Source: Pseudomonadota bacterium
Lineage (GTDB): Bacteria; Pseudomonadota; Alphaproteobacteria; Rhodobacterales; Rhodobacteraceae
Length of the DNA stretch: 9,752 nucleotides
NCBI GenBank assembly: GCA_027623875.1
Contig: JAQBUS010000022.1
Span: 1 to 9,752, forward strand
Direction: 5' to 3'
Every line of letters starts with the position of its first letter. Positions within the stretch are counted from its first letter, which is position 1. The position numbers and the translations under genes are program-made. The notes beneath the pieces are model-generated. The model was not told the origin of the DNA, searched no databases, and saw only the letters and a list, made by a program, of their open reading frames with translations. Shown here piece by piece: positions 1 through 7,847 of the stretch.

Positions 1-642
1 GCAGCTATTTTGAATTATTTACTGGTGAACGTAATGCGTCCCACCGGCTCTATGGATCCAGCGACGGCTAAATTTTCATCAGAAATTAAATTACCATCTT
101 TACATGATATCCTTGAGGTTGTGGGAATTTCTTTTTCCAAGGCCGGGCCTGCTAATGTTAGTTTTTTCATCGCGTTAGCCGCTTGTGTTTTTGTCTGGTT
201 GTTTATCTGGCACACTCGTTGGGGGTATCAAATTAGGGCATTTGGGCATTCCGAATCCGCTGCGGTGTATGCAGGTATTTTACCGTTCAAAATCATAATG
301 GTTTCCATGCTTATATCTGGAGCCCTTGCCGGTATGATGGCAATCAACAATGTAATGGGTGAGGCCGAACGCTTAATAATGAACTCCACTGAAGGAGCTG
401 GATTTATTGGAATAGCGGTAGCCTTGATGGGAAGAAACCACCCTCTGGGTGTTCTCCTAGCAGCTTTACTATTCGGATTTCTGTACCAAGGAGGGGCAGA
501 GCTAGCAATGTGGACTACAATACCTAGAGAGCTAATAGTAGTCATACAGGCGTTAGTAATTTTATTTACAGGTGCATTAGAAAATATGGTAAGAACACCA
601 TTAGAGTGGCTTTGGATAAAAACCACTAAGGGTAAAGGCTAA
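1..642 (+). CDS. Nucleoside/BMP-type ABC importer permease, first subunit (5' partial)
   Basis: This is the C-terminal 213 codons of an inner-membrane permease of the BPD_transp_2 type (YufP/NupP-like), which forms half of the channel of an ABC importer that takes up nucleosides with a BMP-family binding lipoprotein. The frame is open to base 1 (Ala-Ala-Ile before Leu-Asn-Tyr), and the family normally has several more membrane helices upstream. The TTG at base 10 is therefore probably an internal Leu, not the start. Visible features are a hydrophobic helix at about residues 53-70, the ATPase-contacting loop around GYQIRAFGHSESAAVYAGI (about 75-93), and further helices at about 96-116, 132-160 and 173-190. 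The TAA stop shares its last base with the ATG of the next gene (TAATG), so the two are translationally coupled. The ATPase and binding-protein genes would be expected to the left, outside the window. The family call is firm; the nucleoside substrate comes from family knowledge and from deoD nearby. Confidence 0.9.
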   Translation, partial: AAILNYLLVNVMRPTGSMDPATAKFSSEIKLPSLHDILEVVGISFSKAGPANVSFFIALAACVFVWLFIWHTRWGYQIRAFGHSESAAVYAGILPFKIIMVSMLISGALAGMMAINNVMGEAERLIMNSTEGAGFIGIAVALMGRNHPLGVLLAALLFGFLYQGGAELAMWTTIPRELIVVIQALVILFTGALENMVRTPLEWLWIKTTKGKG

Positions 643-1604
643 TGGATTTCAATACTTTAATCCAAGTACTAGACTCAACAATAAGGTTAGCAATACCTTT
701 GCTTTTGTGTGCCCTGGCTGGACTTTTTAGTGAACGCGCTGGGATTTTTGATATAGGTCTTGAAGGAAAAATGTTAGCGGCCGCATTTTTTGCAGCAGCC
801 ATGGCAAGCGTGACCGGATCTGTTTGGTTGGGCCTTTGTTTTGGTGTTCTAGCTTCTCTGACTTTATCTATATTACATGGCCTAGCATCAATAACCTTTC
901 GAGGAAATCAACTTATTTCCGGCGTTGCCATTAATTTTCTTGCAGCAGGTATCACCGTGCTTATTGGACAGAGTTGGTTTAAATTAGGAGGTCGCACTCC
1001 ATCCCTCAGAGGGAACGCGCGATTCCAAGAGATTTCCCTACCCTTCTCCGAGCAAATTTCTGGCGTCCCAGTGCTCGGGCCAATTTATTCAGAGCTTCTC
1101 TCCGGGCATACATTTTTAGCATATGTTGCTTTATTACTTGTTCCAATAAGCTGGTATATATTATTTCGAACTAGGTTTGGCCTACGATTGCGCGCTGTTG
1201 GCGAAAATCCAGCAGCAGTAGATACAGCTGGAATATCTGTTGTTAAGCTTAGATATGCCGCTATTATAATTTGTGGCGTTTTGTGTGGCCTAGCTGGGGC
1301 ATATTTATCAACAGGTCTAGCCGCGGGTTTTGTTAAAGATATGAGTGCTGGTAGAGGCTTTATTGCCCTAGCTGCCTTGATATTCGCGAAATGGCGTCCA
1401 TGGCATATTTTATCTGCAACTCTTTTATTTGGGCTCTTAGAGGCGATATCAAATAGATTTCAGAATATTGATATATTTGGGTTAATATTACCTGTCCAAT
1501 TTATGCAAGCCCTGCCATATGTTTTAACCGTAATAATTCTTGCTGGTTTCGTCGGTAAAGCGACTCCACCACTTGCTGGCGGCATGCCCTACATTAAAGA
1601 TTAA
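642..1604 (+). CDS. Nucleoside/BMP-type ABC importer permease, second subunit
   Basis: A 320-residue inner-membrane permease, the partner of the preceding gene (YufQ/NupQ-like, BPD_transp_2 family). It should pair with that subunit to form the heterodimeric channel of a nucleoside ABC importer. The diagnostic N-terminal block GLFSERAGIFDIGLEG lies at residues 27-42. The cytoplasmic loop with LRLRAVGENPAAVDTAGI is at about 181-198. The small-residue-rich segment with AGRGFIALAALIFAKWRP is at about 236-253. Hydrophobic helices fill most of the remainder, and the length is normal for the family. The start overlaps the upstream stop by one base, which fixes it by coupling. An 87-base gap follows without a convincing terminator, so read-through into the TSUP gene is possible. 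Substrate specificity cannot be read from the permease alone. Confidence 0.93.
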   Translation: MDFNTLIQVLDSTIRLAIPLLLCALAGLFSERAGIFDIGLEGKMLAAAFFAAAMASVTGSVWLGLCFGVLASLTLSILHGLASITFRGNQLISGVAINFLAAGITVLIGQSWFKLGGRTPSLRGNARFQEISLPFSEQISGVPVLGPIYSELLSGHTFLAYVALLLVPISWYILFRTRFGLRLRAVGENPAAVDTAGISVVKLRYAAIIICGVLCGLAGAYLSTGLAAGFVKDMSAGRGFIALAALIFAKWRPWHILSATLLFGLLEAISNRFQNIDIFGLILPVQFMQALPYVLTVIILAGFVGKATPPLAGGMPYIKD

Positions 1605-1691
1605 CTATAGCTCCGATTTGTCGCATATTTTTCTTTAAATTAAGAAAGTTGTGTATTGCGAATAACCCACTAAGAGGAATAGGAAGCTTTT

Positions 1692-2609
1692 ATGCAAATT
1701 TATCTTCCTATAGCTGAAATGTCTGTTAACGCCTTCCTCTTATTAGGACTTGGTGGAATAGTTGGTGTACTGTCCGGTATGTTTGGTGTGGGCGGCGGAT
1801 TTCTCATGACCCCACTACTGTTCTTTATTGGAATACCTCCAGCTGTAGCTGTTGGCACAGAGGCCAACCAGATTGTAGGATCATCTTTTTCAGGCTTCCT
1901 CGCACACTTCAAGAGAAAAAATGTTGATATAAAAATGGGTTTGGTCTTGTTGATTGGTGGACTCTGTGGCGCAACTATTGGAATTCAAATCTTTGCACTT
2001 CTTAGAGAATTAGGCCAAGTAGATTTATTAGTAAAACTCTCTTACGTTATATTTCTTGGCATCATTGGTGGGCTGATGTTCTTAGAGAGCCTACGAGCAA
2101 TAATAAGATCTAAAGCCAATCACGTAAGAGTTATACGAAAAAAACACGGTTGGATTTATGCATTACCTTTTAAAGTAAAATTTAGAAAATCTGGATTATA
2201 TATCTCGGTTTTACCCCCTCTAGCGGTTGGATTTTTTGTAGGAATCTTATCAGCCATAATGGGTGTTGGTGGGGGCTTTATTATGGTTCCAGCGATGATT
2301 TATCTATTAGGTATGCCTACGAAAGTAGTGGTTGGGACTTCTCTTTTCCAAATAATCTTTGTCACCGCTTTCACGACAATAATGCACGCCACCACTAATT
2401 TCACAGTTGATATGGCTCTTGCCTTCCTTTTGTTAGTTGGAGGAGTTCTTGGAGCTCAAATCGGAACTCGTATAGGGTTAAAGCTAAAAGCGGAACAATT
2501 GCGAATTCTTCTTTCTTTACTCGTGATAGCTGTTTGCCTTAAAATAGCCGGTGATTTGGTCTTGCAACCAAGTGATCTATTTTCAGTAGACAAAGGTTTA
2601 AGTCATTGA
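1692..2609 (+). CDS. TSUP-family (TauE/SafE-like) membrane carrier
   Basis: A 305-residue polytopic membrane protein of the sulfite exporter TauE/SafE family (TSUP). Family members move small anions, often sulfur-containing (sulfite, sulfoacetate, thiosulfate), across the inner membrane. The family's internal duplication is clear: GVLSGMFGVGGGFLMTPLL at residues 25-43 recurs as GILSAIMGVGGGFIMVPAM at 184-202. Each copy is followed by an [I/M]P..[V]AVGT / MP[T]KVVVGT segment. The two halves are separated by a basic loop at about 138-168 that should be cytoplasmic. The ATG has purine-rich AGGAAG five bases upstream. The gene ends in TGA, which overlaps the TTG start of the next gene. The substrate is unknown; the tight pairing with an Alph_Pro_TM protein is the main contextual clue. 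Confidence 0.9.
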   Translation: MQIYLPIAEMSVNAFLLLGLGGIVGVLSGMFGVGGGFLMTPLLFFIGIPPAVAVGTEANQIVGSSFSGFLAHFKRKNVDIKMGLVLLIGGLCGATIGIQIFALLRELGQVDLLVKLSYVIFLGIIGGLMFLESLRAIIRSKANHVRVIRKKHGWIYALPFKVKFRKSGLYISVLPPLAVGFFVGILSAIMGVGGGFIMVPAMIYLLGMPTKVVVGTSLFQIIFVTAFTTIMHATTNFTVDMALAFLLLVGGVLGAQIGTRIGLKLKAEQLRILLSLLVIAVCLKIAGDLVLQPSDLFSVDKGLSH

Positions 2610-3382
2610 GCCTAAAATCTTTGATCATAATATTCTTCTGTTTTGCAACTCGCTCTATTCACGCTGAGGAGTTAGTCGCCGAACTTTCTAAAGATGAAGT
2701 AGCTATAACTACAAACTTTAATGGATCGGATATTTTTATATATGGTGCTGTTAAAAGAGACTCAGCTATTAAACCGGCTGATAAATCGGATGGCCCACTC
2801 GAGATCGTAATAACGGTATCTGGGCCGTTAGAAAAATTACAGGTAAGAAAAAAAGCTAAAAAAACTGTAATCTGGATGAACTCTAAAACACTGGAAGTAG
2901 ATGCTGCTCCAAGTTTTTATGCCGTAGCTGCCACGGGAAATGTCGCAGACATAATTAGCGAGACTGAAGACCTTCGACACAGAATTTCTATAAAAAAAGC
3001 TATTCGCTCAGTTGGAAATTCTGGAACAGTTCAAGATGTTGATCAATTTATAGACGCTTTAATAAGAATTCGGCAGGAACAAAATCTTTACCACGATTTA
3101 AGCAACAGTGTTTCACTGAAAGATGAGACACTGTTTGCAACTGACGTTACATTGCCTGCAAATCTAGTAGAGGGACAATACCAAATCCGTATATTTCTAA
3201 TTCGTGGTAGGAGCATAATTGATTACTTTTCAACTGAGGTATCTATTAACAAAGTAGGAATTGAACGCTTCATTTATGACTTGGCTCATAAGTCACCTCT
3301 TATCTATGGTCTTCTTTCTATTTTTATAGCCATAAGCGCTGGATGGGGTGCGTCGGCTGCCTTTAGATACGTAAGGCTTTAA
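2606..3382 (+). CDS. Alph_Pro_TM / TIGR02186 family envelope protein
   Basis: A 258-residue protein that I recognise as the alphaproteobacterial Alph_Pro_TM (TIGR02186) family, whose function is unknown. Residues 1-20 look like a signal peptide, with probable cleavage at Ile-His-Ala before Glu-Glu. The family's conserved opening follows (AITTNFNGSDIFIYGAV, 33-49). Next come a beta-rich segment with IVITVSGP (67-74) and VIWMNSKTLEVDAAPSFYAV (88-107). A single C-terminal membrane helix lies at about 231-252, so most of the protein should be periplasmic and tethered. The start is TTG, overlapping the TSUP stop by four bases (TTGA); AAAGG nine bases upstream supports it. Coupled translation suggests that the protein works with the TSUP carrier, perhaps as an accessory or periplasmic partner, but this is inference. 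The gene ends nine bases before the convergent helicase gene. Confidence 0.88.
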   Translation: MSLKSLIIIFFCFATRSIHAEELVAELSKDEVAITTNFNGSDIFIYGAVKRDSAIKPADKSDGPLEIVITVSGPLEKLQVRKKAKKTVIWMNSKTLEVDAAPSFYAVAATGNVADIISETEDLRHRISIKKAIRSVGNSGTVQDVDQFIDALIRIRQEQNLYHDLSNSVSLKDETLFATDVTLPANLVEGQYQIRIFLIRGRSIIDYFSTEVSINKVGIERFIYDLAHKSPLIYGLLSIFIAISAGWGASAAFRYVRL

Positions 3383-3391
3383 CAACAAGAA

Positions 3392-4888
3392 CTAAACGGC
3401 TAAATCAGCTACTGCTAAAACACATGTAGGCTTCTCTAATCTATTCTTTTTAACCCAATATAGTCTCTTCTGTGCCCTTGTTATTGCCACATAGGCTAAT
3501 CTCTTCCAAAGAGGTTGACCAGCTTCGCTGCGCCCTGACATAGCCGATGCGTAGATATCAGGTGAAAATACCTGAACACTTTCCCATTGTGAGCCTTGAG
3601 CCTTATGAATAGTGATAGCTGCCCCATGAAGAAAAGTCGCTCCCATTCGAGCAGCGAACGGAATAAATGGCTCGTCTTGATCCAGTGTTTCTATTTTTAT
3701 AATTGAAGCCACACTTACATTAGGGTCTTCCGCGCCAATTACATGAAGCCTAGAAAAACCGTTCTTTTTTCCTGAACCAAGATATATTACCTGGGCGCCT
3801 TTTATTAATCCTCGAGCTTCAAGATCAATTCTTTTTTTTCGGTGCTTAAGAGGTAGCTCAATACCATCACATATAAGGGGTTCGCCAACTAAAAGCATGT
3901 CCTCTTTGGAACCATAGGCCAATCGATAAGCCTGGATTAGACGTACTCTCGTATTATTTCTCCAAACCAAAACTGGGGAGCGGGACATCAGATCAGCTTT
4001 TACACTCCCGGCGCAAACGATACGATCATCAACCCTTGAAAAATCTTCAACCAAATTTTCAAAAGCACTAAAATCTATACATGGATCAGCAAGAGCGTGC
4101 GCCAAGTCTAAAATAGGGTTGTCTTGGCTTTGACGATGTATCCTAGATAGAAAAATCTTTTTGTTTTCAGGTAATTTGTCAAAAGTCATTTCTCCCGACT
4201 GCCCAACAGGTGGAAGCTGAGCTGGATCCCCAAAAAGGACTAACGTATTAAAAATTTCAGATAAATCTTTTAACTGTTGATCATCAAGCATAGATGATTC
4301 GTCCACAAAACCAATATCAAGGGATTCGTCTCGTCGCTTCCAACCCTTTATGAAGTCAGATCCTTTAAGCCCAATAGAAGCGAATGCTCCAGGTATAGAC
4401 TTGTTTTGTGAATAAAATGAATTTGCTCGATCCAAAGCTTTTTCATCGAAGCCTTTCACTACTGGCTTTTTACCCCCGTCGACCAACCAATCTGCAATTT
4501 TCTCATACTCTGGATCATAAAGTGGAGTATAAAGAACTCTATGTATAGTTGTAGCTGGTACACCACGGTTCCTAAGAACACTCGCTGCTTTATTAGTTGG
4601 GGCTAAAATAGAAAGCGTTCTACGGTTTTCTTTATCAACTTTAAAATAATCTGGTAAAATTAAACGAACACCACTTTCTTTTACCCTAGCGACTAGATCT
4701 GTCAGCAGCATTGTTTTTCCTGAACCAGCACGACCAATAACTGCGATTAAACTTTTGGAATTTTCATTAATTTGACTGGAGGTTTTGGAATTTAAATCAA
4801 CACCGGCGTTTAGTAAAATTTCTTGAACCTGCTCTAAAGCAGCCGATTGATCAGCCGAATAGACAACAATATCTGGAGTTACATTCAT
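3392..4888 (-). CDS. RecD/Dda-like superfamily 1 DNA helicase
   Basis: A 498-residue stand-alone ATP-dependent DNA helicase of the RecD/Dda (SF1B) type, expected to move 5'-3' on single-stranded DNA in the cytoplasm. The motifs are complete: Walker A GRAGSGKT at 52-59, motif Ia LAPTNKAA at 95-102, Walker B FVDESSM at 194-200, motif III GDPAQLPPV at 220-228, and the SRIHRQSQDN segment at 248-257. The C-terminal UvrD_C_2 part carries TIHKAQGSQWE at 426-436 and AYVAITRAQKRLYW at 465-478. It is much shorter than RecD of RecBCD, and no recB or recC is adjacent, so it is not a RecBCD subunit by context. The ATG has only a weak AAAG upstream. The gene stands alone on its strand, convergent with the Alph_Pro_TM gene and divergent from deoD. 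Its role in repair or replication-fork rescue is inferred from the family. Confidence 0.9.
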   Translation of the reverse strand: MNVTPDIVVYSADQSAALEQVQEILLNAGVDLNSKTSSQINENSKSLIAVIGRAGSGKTMLLTDLVARVKESGVRLILPDYFKVDKENRRTLSILAPTNKAASVLRNRGVPATTIHRVLYTPLYDPEYEKIADWLVDGGKKPVVKGFDEKALDRANSFYSQNKSIPGAFASIGLKGSDFIKGWKRRDESLDIGFVDESSMLDDQQLKDLSEIFNTLVLFGDPAQLPPVGQSGEMTFDKLPENKKIFLSRIHRQSQDNPILDLAHALADPCIDFSAFENLVEDFSRVDDRIVCAGSVKADLMSRSPVLVWRNNTRVRLIQAYRLAYGSKEDMLLVGEPLICDGIELPLKHRKKRIDLEARGLIKGAQVIYLGSGKKNGFSRLHVIGAEDPNVSVASIIKIETLDQDEPFIPFAARMGATFLHGAAITIHKAQGSQWESVQVFSPDIYASAMSGRSEAGQPLWKRLAYVAITRAQKRLYWVKKNRLEKPTCVLAVADLAV

Positions 4889-5235
4889 CTTTAAACAATA
4901 ACAAATTTAGAGATTCTTTGCCAGTGGATATACTACTGTAAATTTTATAAATTTTTTCTGTGCAAGCTGTGTTCTGACCATTTTAACCCCGAAATAGGAC
5001 TAACTATATTTCTGTTTTCATTTTAAAACTATATCTAAAAATAAGTCTTCTTTATCCTCGAGCTACGAAAGTAAAGACGGTTAGTACCATTAATTTTTTT
5101 CAATTTGACCTGAAACGAAGGAGCGGGTAATTACGAATATATCCATGCTTGCAAAATTAAAGTCACTACCGAAGAACAAAAAAGAGCTAAATAGCGCCTC
5201 AAAACGCTCATCCGTTATCTTAAAAAGGACTTTTT
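4889..5235. other. Divergent intergenic region, helicase / deoD
   Basis: This 347-base stretch separates two divergent start codons and must hold promoters for both genes. On the minus strand a TATAAA box (4948-4943) lies about 55 bases before the helicase start but lacks a good -35. On the plus strand TTGACC (5105-5110) is a fair -35, but the sequence 17 bases on (TAATTA) is a poor -10. A strong Shine-Dalgarno-like GAAGGAG (5117-5123) has no ordinary start codon at the right distance. An open frame of about 39 codons from the ATG at 5145 runs into deoD, without a ribosome binding site at proper spacing. I saw no tRNA, no convincing hairpin plus T-run and no recognisable riboswitch. Confidence 0.5.
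5225..5229 (+). promoter_or_regulatory. Ribosome binding site of deoD
   Basis: AAGGA lies six bases before the ATG at 5236. This supports that start, which also places His4, Gly20 and Arg24 in the register seen in the E. coli enzyme. Confidence 0.7.
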
Positions 5236-5940
5236 ATGACAATTCATATCGGTGCACTCCCTGAGGACATTTCAGAGACGGTTTTACTTCCTGGGGATCC
5301 ATTTAGAGCAAAATGGGCTGCCAATACATTTCTTGAGAATACAAAATTAGTAAATGATGTCAGAGGGATGCTGGGTTATACAGGTTTTTGGAAAGGTAAC
5401 AGAGTAACAATTCAAGGGTCCGGAATGGGCATGCCATCGCTCTCAATTTACGTTAACGAACTTATAAAGAATTATAATGCCCAAACGTTAATAAGGATTG
5501 GGTCAGCTGGTGCAATGCAGAAACATATTAATTTAAGAGATATGATACTCGCGGTAACAGCATCAACTGTATCCAATCCATCTAGAACCATTTTTAGAGA
5601 TTTAAACTTCGCCCCTATAGCGACTTGGGATCTCCTTAATAAGGCAGCGAAAATTTCTGCCGAAAGAAATTTCCCCACTCATATAGGAGGGGTTTACTCG
5701 TCAGACGTATTTTACGACGAGCGAGAAGACTTAACTGAACAAATGATCCGTCACGGGATTCTGGCGGTAGAAATGGAAACAGCTGAATTATATACATTAG
5801 GGGCACGTTATGGGCGCAAGACTCTGGCGATATTAACCGCCTCCGATCACCTAATTACAAAGGAAGAACTCCCTGCCTCAGAGAGAGAGAAAAGCTTTGG
5901 TGAAATGGTAAAACTAGCTCTGGATACAGCTTTCTCATAA
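5236..5940 (+). CDS. deoD: Purine nucleoside phosphorylase, DeoD type
   Basis: A 234-residue cytoplasmic enzyme of the hexameric, trimer-of-dimers DeoD class. It cleaves purine (deoxy)nucleosides with phosphate to give the free base and (deoxy)ribose-1-phosphate. The residues known from E. coli DeoD are present in almost identical numbering: His4; phosphate-binding Gly20 and Arg24 in LLPGDPFRAK; Arg43 in VRGMLGYTG; Arg87 and Ser90 in IRIGSAG; the ribose-binding Glu179-Met180-Glu181; catalytic Asp204 in TASDH; and Arg217 near the C-terminus. Its length matches the family. A 6-oxo/6-amino purine specificity is expected, since Asp204 is kept. The gene looks monocistronic and ends four bases before the convergent ABC permease gene. 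It fits functionally with the nucleoside-importer permeases at the left of the window. Confidence 0.95.
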   Translation: MTIHIGALPEDISETVLLPGDPFRAKWAANTFLENTKLVNDVRGMLGYTGFWKGNRVTIQGSGMGMPSLSIYVNELIKNYNAQTLIRIGSAGAMQKHINLRDMILAVTASTVSNPSRTIFRDLNFAPIATWDLLNKAAKISAERNFPTHIGGVYSSDVFYDEREDLTEQMIRHGILAVEMETAELYTLGARYGRKTLAILTASDHLITKEELPASEREKSFGEMVKLALDTAFS

Positions 5941-5944
5941 ATTT

Positions 5945-6706
5945 TTATTGTTTGATCCGGAACCCAGTTTTAAATATCCACCAGATTATCATGACACAAC
6001 CCGCGGTGAAGAATATAATCGCGACAAGGCTAATAAAAATTGGTACGTCAGAGATTCCAAAAAATGACCACCTAAAACCAGATATAAGGTAAACAACTGG
6101 ATTAAACATTGTGATATATTGCCAGACCGGTGGGAGCATCGAGATTGAATAAAAGCTCCCACCCAAAAACACTAATGGTGTTATAACTAGGAGAGGCATC
6201 ACCTGTAACTGTTCCCAATTTTTAGACAAAATTCCAATAATGAAACCGAGAAGGCTAAAACTAATACATGTCATCAAAAGAAAGAAAAGCATAATGCCAG
6301 GATGAGCAATCGGAAGTTCAACAAATAGATAAGCCGTGCCTAAAACTACCAAACCAATAATAATCGACTTTGTCGCGGCTGCTCCAACATAACCTAAGAC
6401 AATTTCGTAAAAACTTATTGGTGCTGACAAAATCTCATAAATAGTGCCCTCAAATTTAGGCATAAAAATTCCGAAACTTGCATTTGATGTACTCTCATTC
6501 ATAACGTTAAGCATTATCAAGCCTGGAACGATAAAGGCACCATAACTTACTCCGTCAACTGTATTAATTTTACTACCTATCGCAGCTCCAAATACAATAA
6601 AATATAAAGATGTCAAAATTATGGGAGAAAAAAAACTTTGAAAAAGTGTTCGGAGAAATCTCCGCATTTCATAGATGTAAATCGTTTGTATCGCTAAAAA
6701 ACTCAC
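5945..6706 (-). CDS. ABC-2 type exporter permease (YadH-like)
   Basis: A 253-residue inner-membrane subunit of an ABC-2 type exporter. Six hydrophobic helices are visible at about 25-43, 54-72, 105-128, 136-160, 169-190 and 222-244, with a basic cytoplasmic N-terminus (YEMRRFLRT). The motif NPVVYLISGFRW at 202-213, after the GGSFYSISMLPP turn, is typical of the YadH/NodJ-like group. The start is GTG and overlaps the TGA stop of the ATPase gene (GTGA); GGAG seven bases upstream supports it. The protein should dimerise and be driven by the ATPase encoded just before it. The exported substrate is unknown, since this group includes polysaccharide, lipid and drug exporters. Confidence 0.92.
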   Translation of the reverse strand: MSFLAIQTIYIYEMRRFLRTLFQSFFSPIILTSLYFIVFGAAIGSKINTVDGVSYGAFIVPGLIMLNVMNESTSNASFGIFMPKFEGTIYEILSAPISFYEIVLGYVGAAATKSIIIGLVVLGTAYLFVELPIAHPGIMLFFLLMTCISFSLLGFIIGILSKNWEQLQVMPLLVITPLVFLGGSFYSISMLPPVWQYITMFNPVVYLISGFRWSFFGISDVPIFISLVAIIFFTAGCVMIIWWIFKTGFRIKQ

Positions 6707-7641
6707 TTCTTTTCTCCAACAAGATCTACAAATATTTCCTCAAGTGACGTCTGCCTCGTAGAAACGTCTTTCAATATGACACCAGCAGCAGCCAAATCAC
6801 CTAATAGCTTTGAAATTCCAAGCCGATCAGAATTTTTTTCATACGTATATATCAATGATTCATGATCATCTGTTAGTTTTATATTATATTTTAATATCGA
6901 ATTTGGAATTACATCAATTGGTACTTGAAGATCTATCTGTAGTTCTTTTTTTCCCATCTTTTTCATTAGAACACTCTTATCGTCGAGCAATAATAGCTTA
7001 CCTTTATCAATAACCCCAATTCGATCAGCTATTAATTCAGCTTCCTCAATATAATGCGTAGTCAGAATAACTGTTACACCTGTTTCGCGTAAGCATCGAA
7101 CTATTTTCCACATGTCTTTTCGGAGTTGGACATCCACGCCAGCTGTTGGTTCATCAAGGAAAAGAACTCTAGGTTCATGGCTAAGTGCTTTTGCTATTAG
7201 CACTCTACGTTTCATACCACCAGACAGCTCAAGTACTGGGGTATTTCTTTTGTCCCAAAGTGATAACTGGCGAAGCGTGCGCTCGAGGTAACAGTTGTCC
7301 CTCGGTTTACCAAACAAACCCCTGGAAAATTTTATAGTATCAAAAACAGTCTCAAAAGACTCTAAAGATAGCTCTTGAGGTACCAAACCTACTAAGCGTC
7401 TGGCATCCCGATACTGATAAATTACATTATAGCCTCCCACCTTTACGACCCCATATGTCGGGTTAACTATGCCGCAAATTATAGAAATGAGAGTCGTCTT
7501 ACCGGCTCCATTCGAACCCAAAAGAGCTAGAATTTCGCCCTTCATAATATCTAAAGATATATCGTTTAAGGCAATCAAACCATTATTATAGGTTTTCGAG
7601 AGACCAGATACTGAAACCGCTATTTTTAAATTTTCTGTCAA
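6703..7641 (-). CDS. ABC exporter ATPase (YadG-like)
   Basis: A 312-residue cytoplasmic ATPase of an ABC-2 exporter. Nucleotide-binding elements are complete: Walker A GSNGAGKTT at 42-50, Q-loop Gln89 in VPQE, signature LSGGMKRR at 139-146, Walker B VLFLDEP at 159-165, D-loop AGVD at 167-170 and switch His196 in TTHYIEEAE. A C-terminal extension of about 80 residues (230-312) ends in TSLEEIFVDL, as is usual for DrrA/YadG-type ATPases. The start is TTG, with AAGG nine bases upstream and no better in-frame start close by. The TGA stop is followed two codons later by TAG. It is the first gene of a two-gene operon with the permease, transcribed away from the P1 peptidase gene. The substrate is not predictable. 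Confidence 0.93.
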   Translation of the reverse strand: MTENLKIAVSVSGLSKTYNNGLIALNDISLDIMKGEILALLGSNGAGKTTLISIICGIVNPTYGVVKVGGYNVIYQYRDARRLVGLVPQELSLESFETVFDTIKFSRGLFGKPRDNCYLERTLRQLSLWDKRNTPVLELSGGMKRRVLIAKALSHEPRVLFLDEPTAGVDVQLRKDMWKIVRCLRETGVTVILTTHYIEEAELIADRIGVIDKGKLLLLDDKSVLMKKMGKKELQIDLQVPIDVIPNSILKYNIKLTDDHESLIYTYEKNSDRLGISKLLGDLAAAGVILKDVSTRQTSLEEIFVDLVGEKK

Positions 7642-7732
7642 ACCACAACACCTTATTTTTCATACTTTTCAAACATTTAATCAAAAACTTATGGTCAAAT
7701 TTTAAAAAACCTGATCTTTTTTTGATTTAATA

Positions 7733-7740
7733 CTAATTAG
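7733..7740. repeat. Eight-base palindrome in divergent promoter region
   Basis: CTAATTAG is a perfect palindrome lying between the divergent ABC exporter and P1 peptidase genes. It could be a half-site of an operator, but an eight-base AT-rich palindrome is expected by chance in such DNA. No second copy was seen nearby. Confidence 0.15.
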
Positions 7741-7754
7741 AATTTAAGCAGTTG

Positions 7755-7760
7755 TATAAA
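7755..7760 (+). promoter_or_regulatory. Possible -10 box for the P1 peptidase gene
   Basis: TATAAA matches five of six bases of the sigma-70 -10 consensus, about 100 bases before the probable start at 7858. No good -35 lies 16-18 bases upstream (the nearest TTGATT, 7722-7727, is too far), so support is weak. Confidence 0.2.
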
Positions 7761-7847
7761 TTAGATTTAGATTAAGGGTCATCTATTAGAGATTGAAAAC
7801 CTTTGCAAAGACTATCACACCAATACCAACAATATTCATAAGAAAAT

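Noticed and set aside
10..12. TTG at base 10 as the start of the first permease
   Set aside because: The frame is open to the window edge, and the family has more helices upstream, so the gene is cut by the window.
1630..1647. Hairpin TTTCTT...AAGAAA as a terminator after the second permease
   Set aside because: It has only six weak base pairs, mostly A-T, and no T-run follows, so it is not a credible intrinsic terminator.
5105..5133. TTGACC plus TAATTA as the deoD promoter
   Set aside because: The -35 is fair and the spacing is 17, but the -10 matches only two of six consensus bases, so I do not call it.
6810..7013. 67-codon plus-strand frame opposite the ABC ATPase
   Set aside because: It lies wholly antisense to a strongly conserved coding region and shows no family features, so it is a shadow frame.
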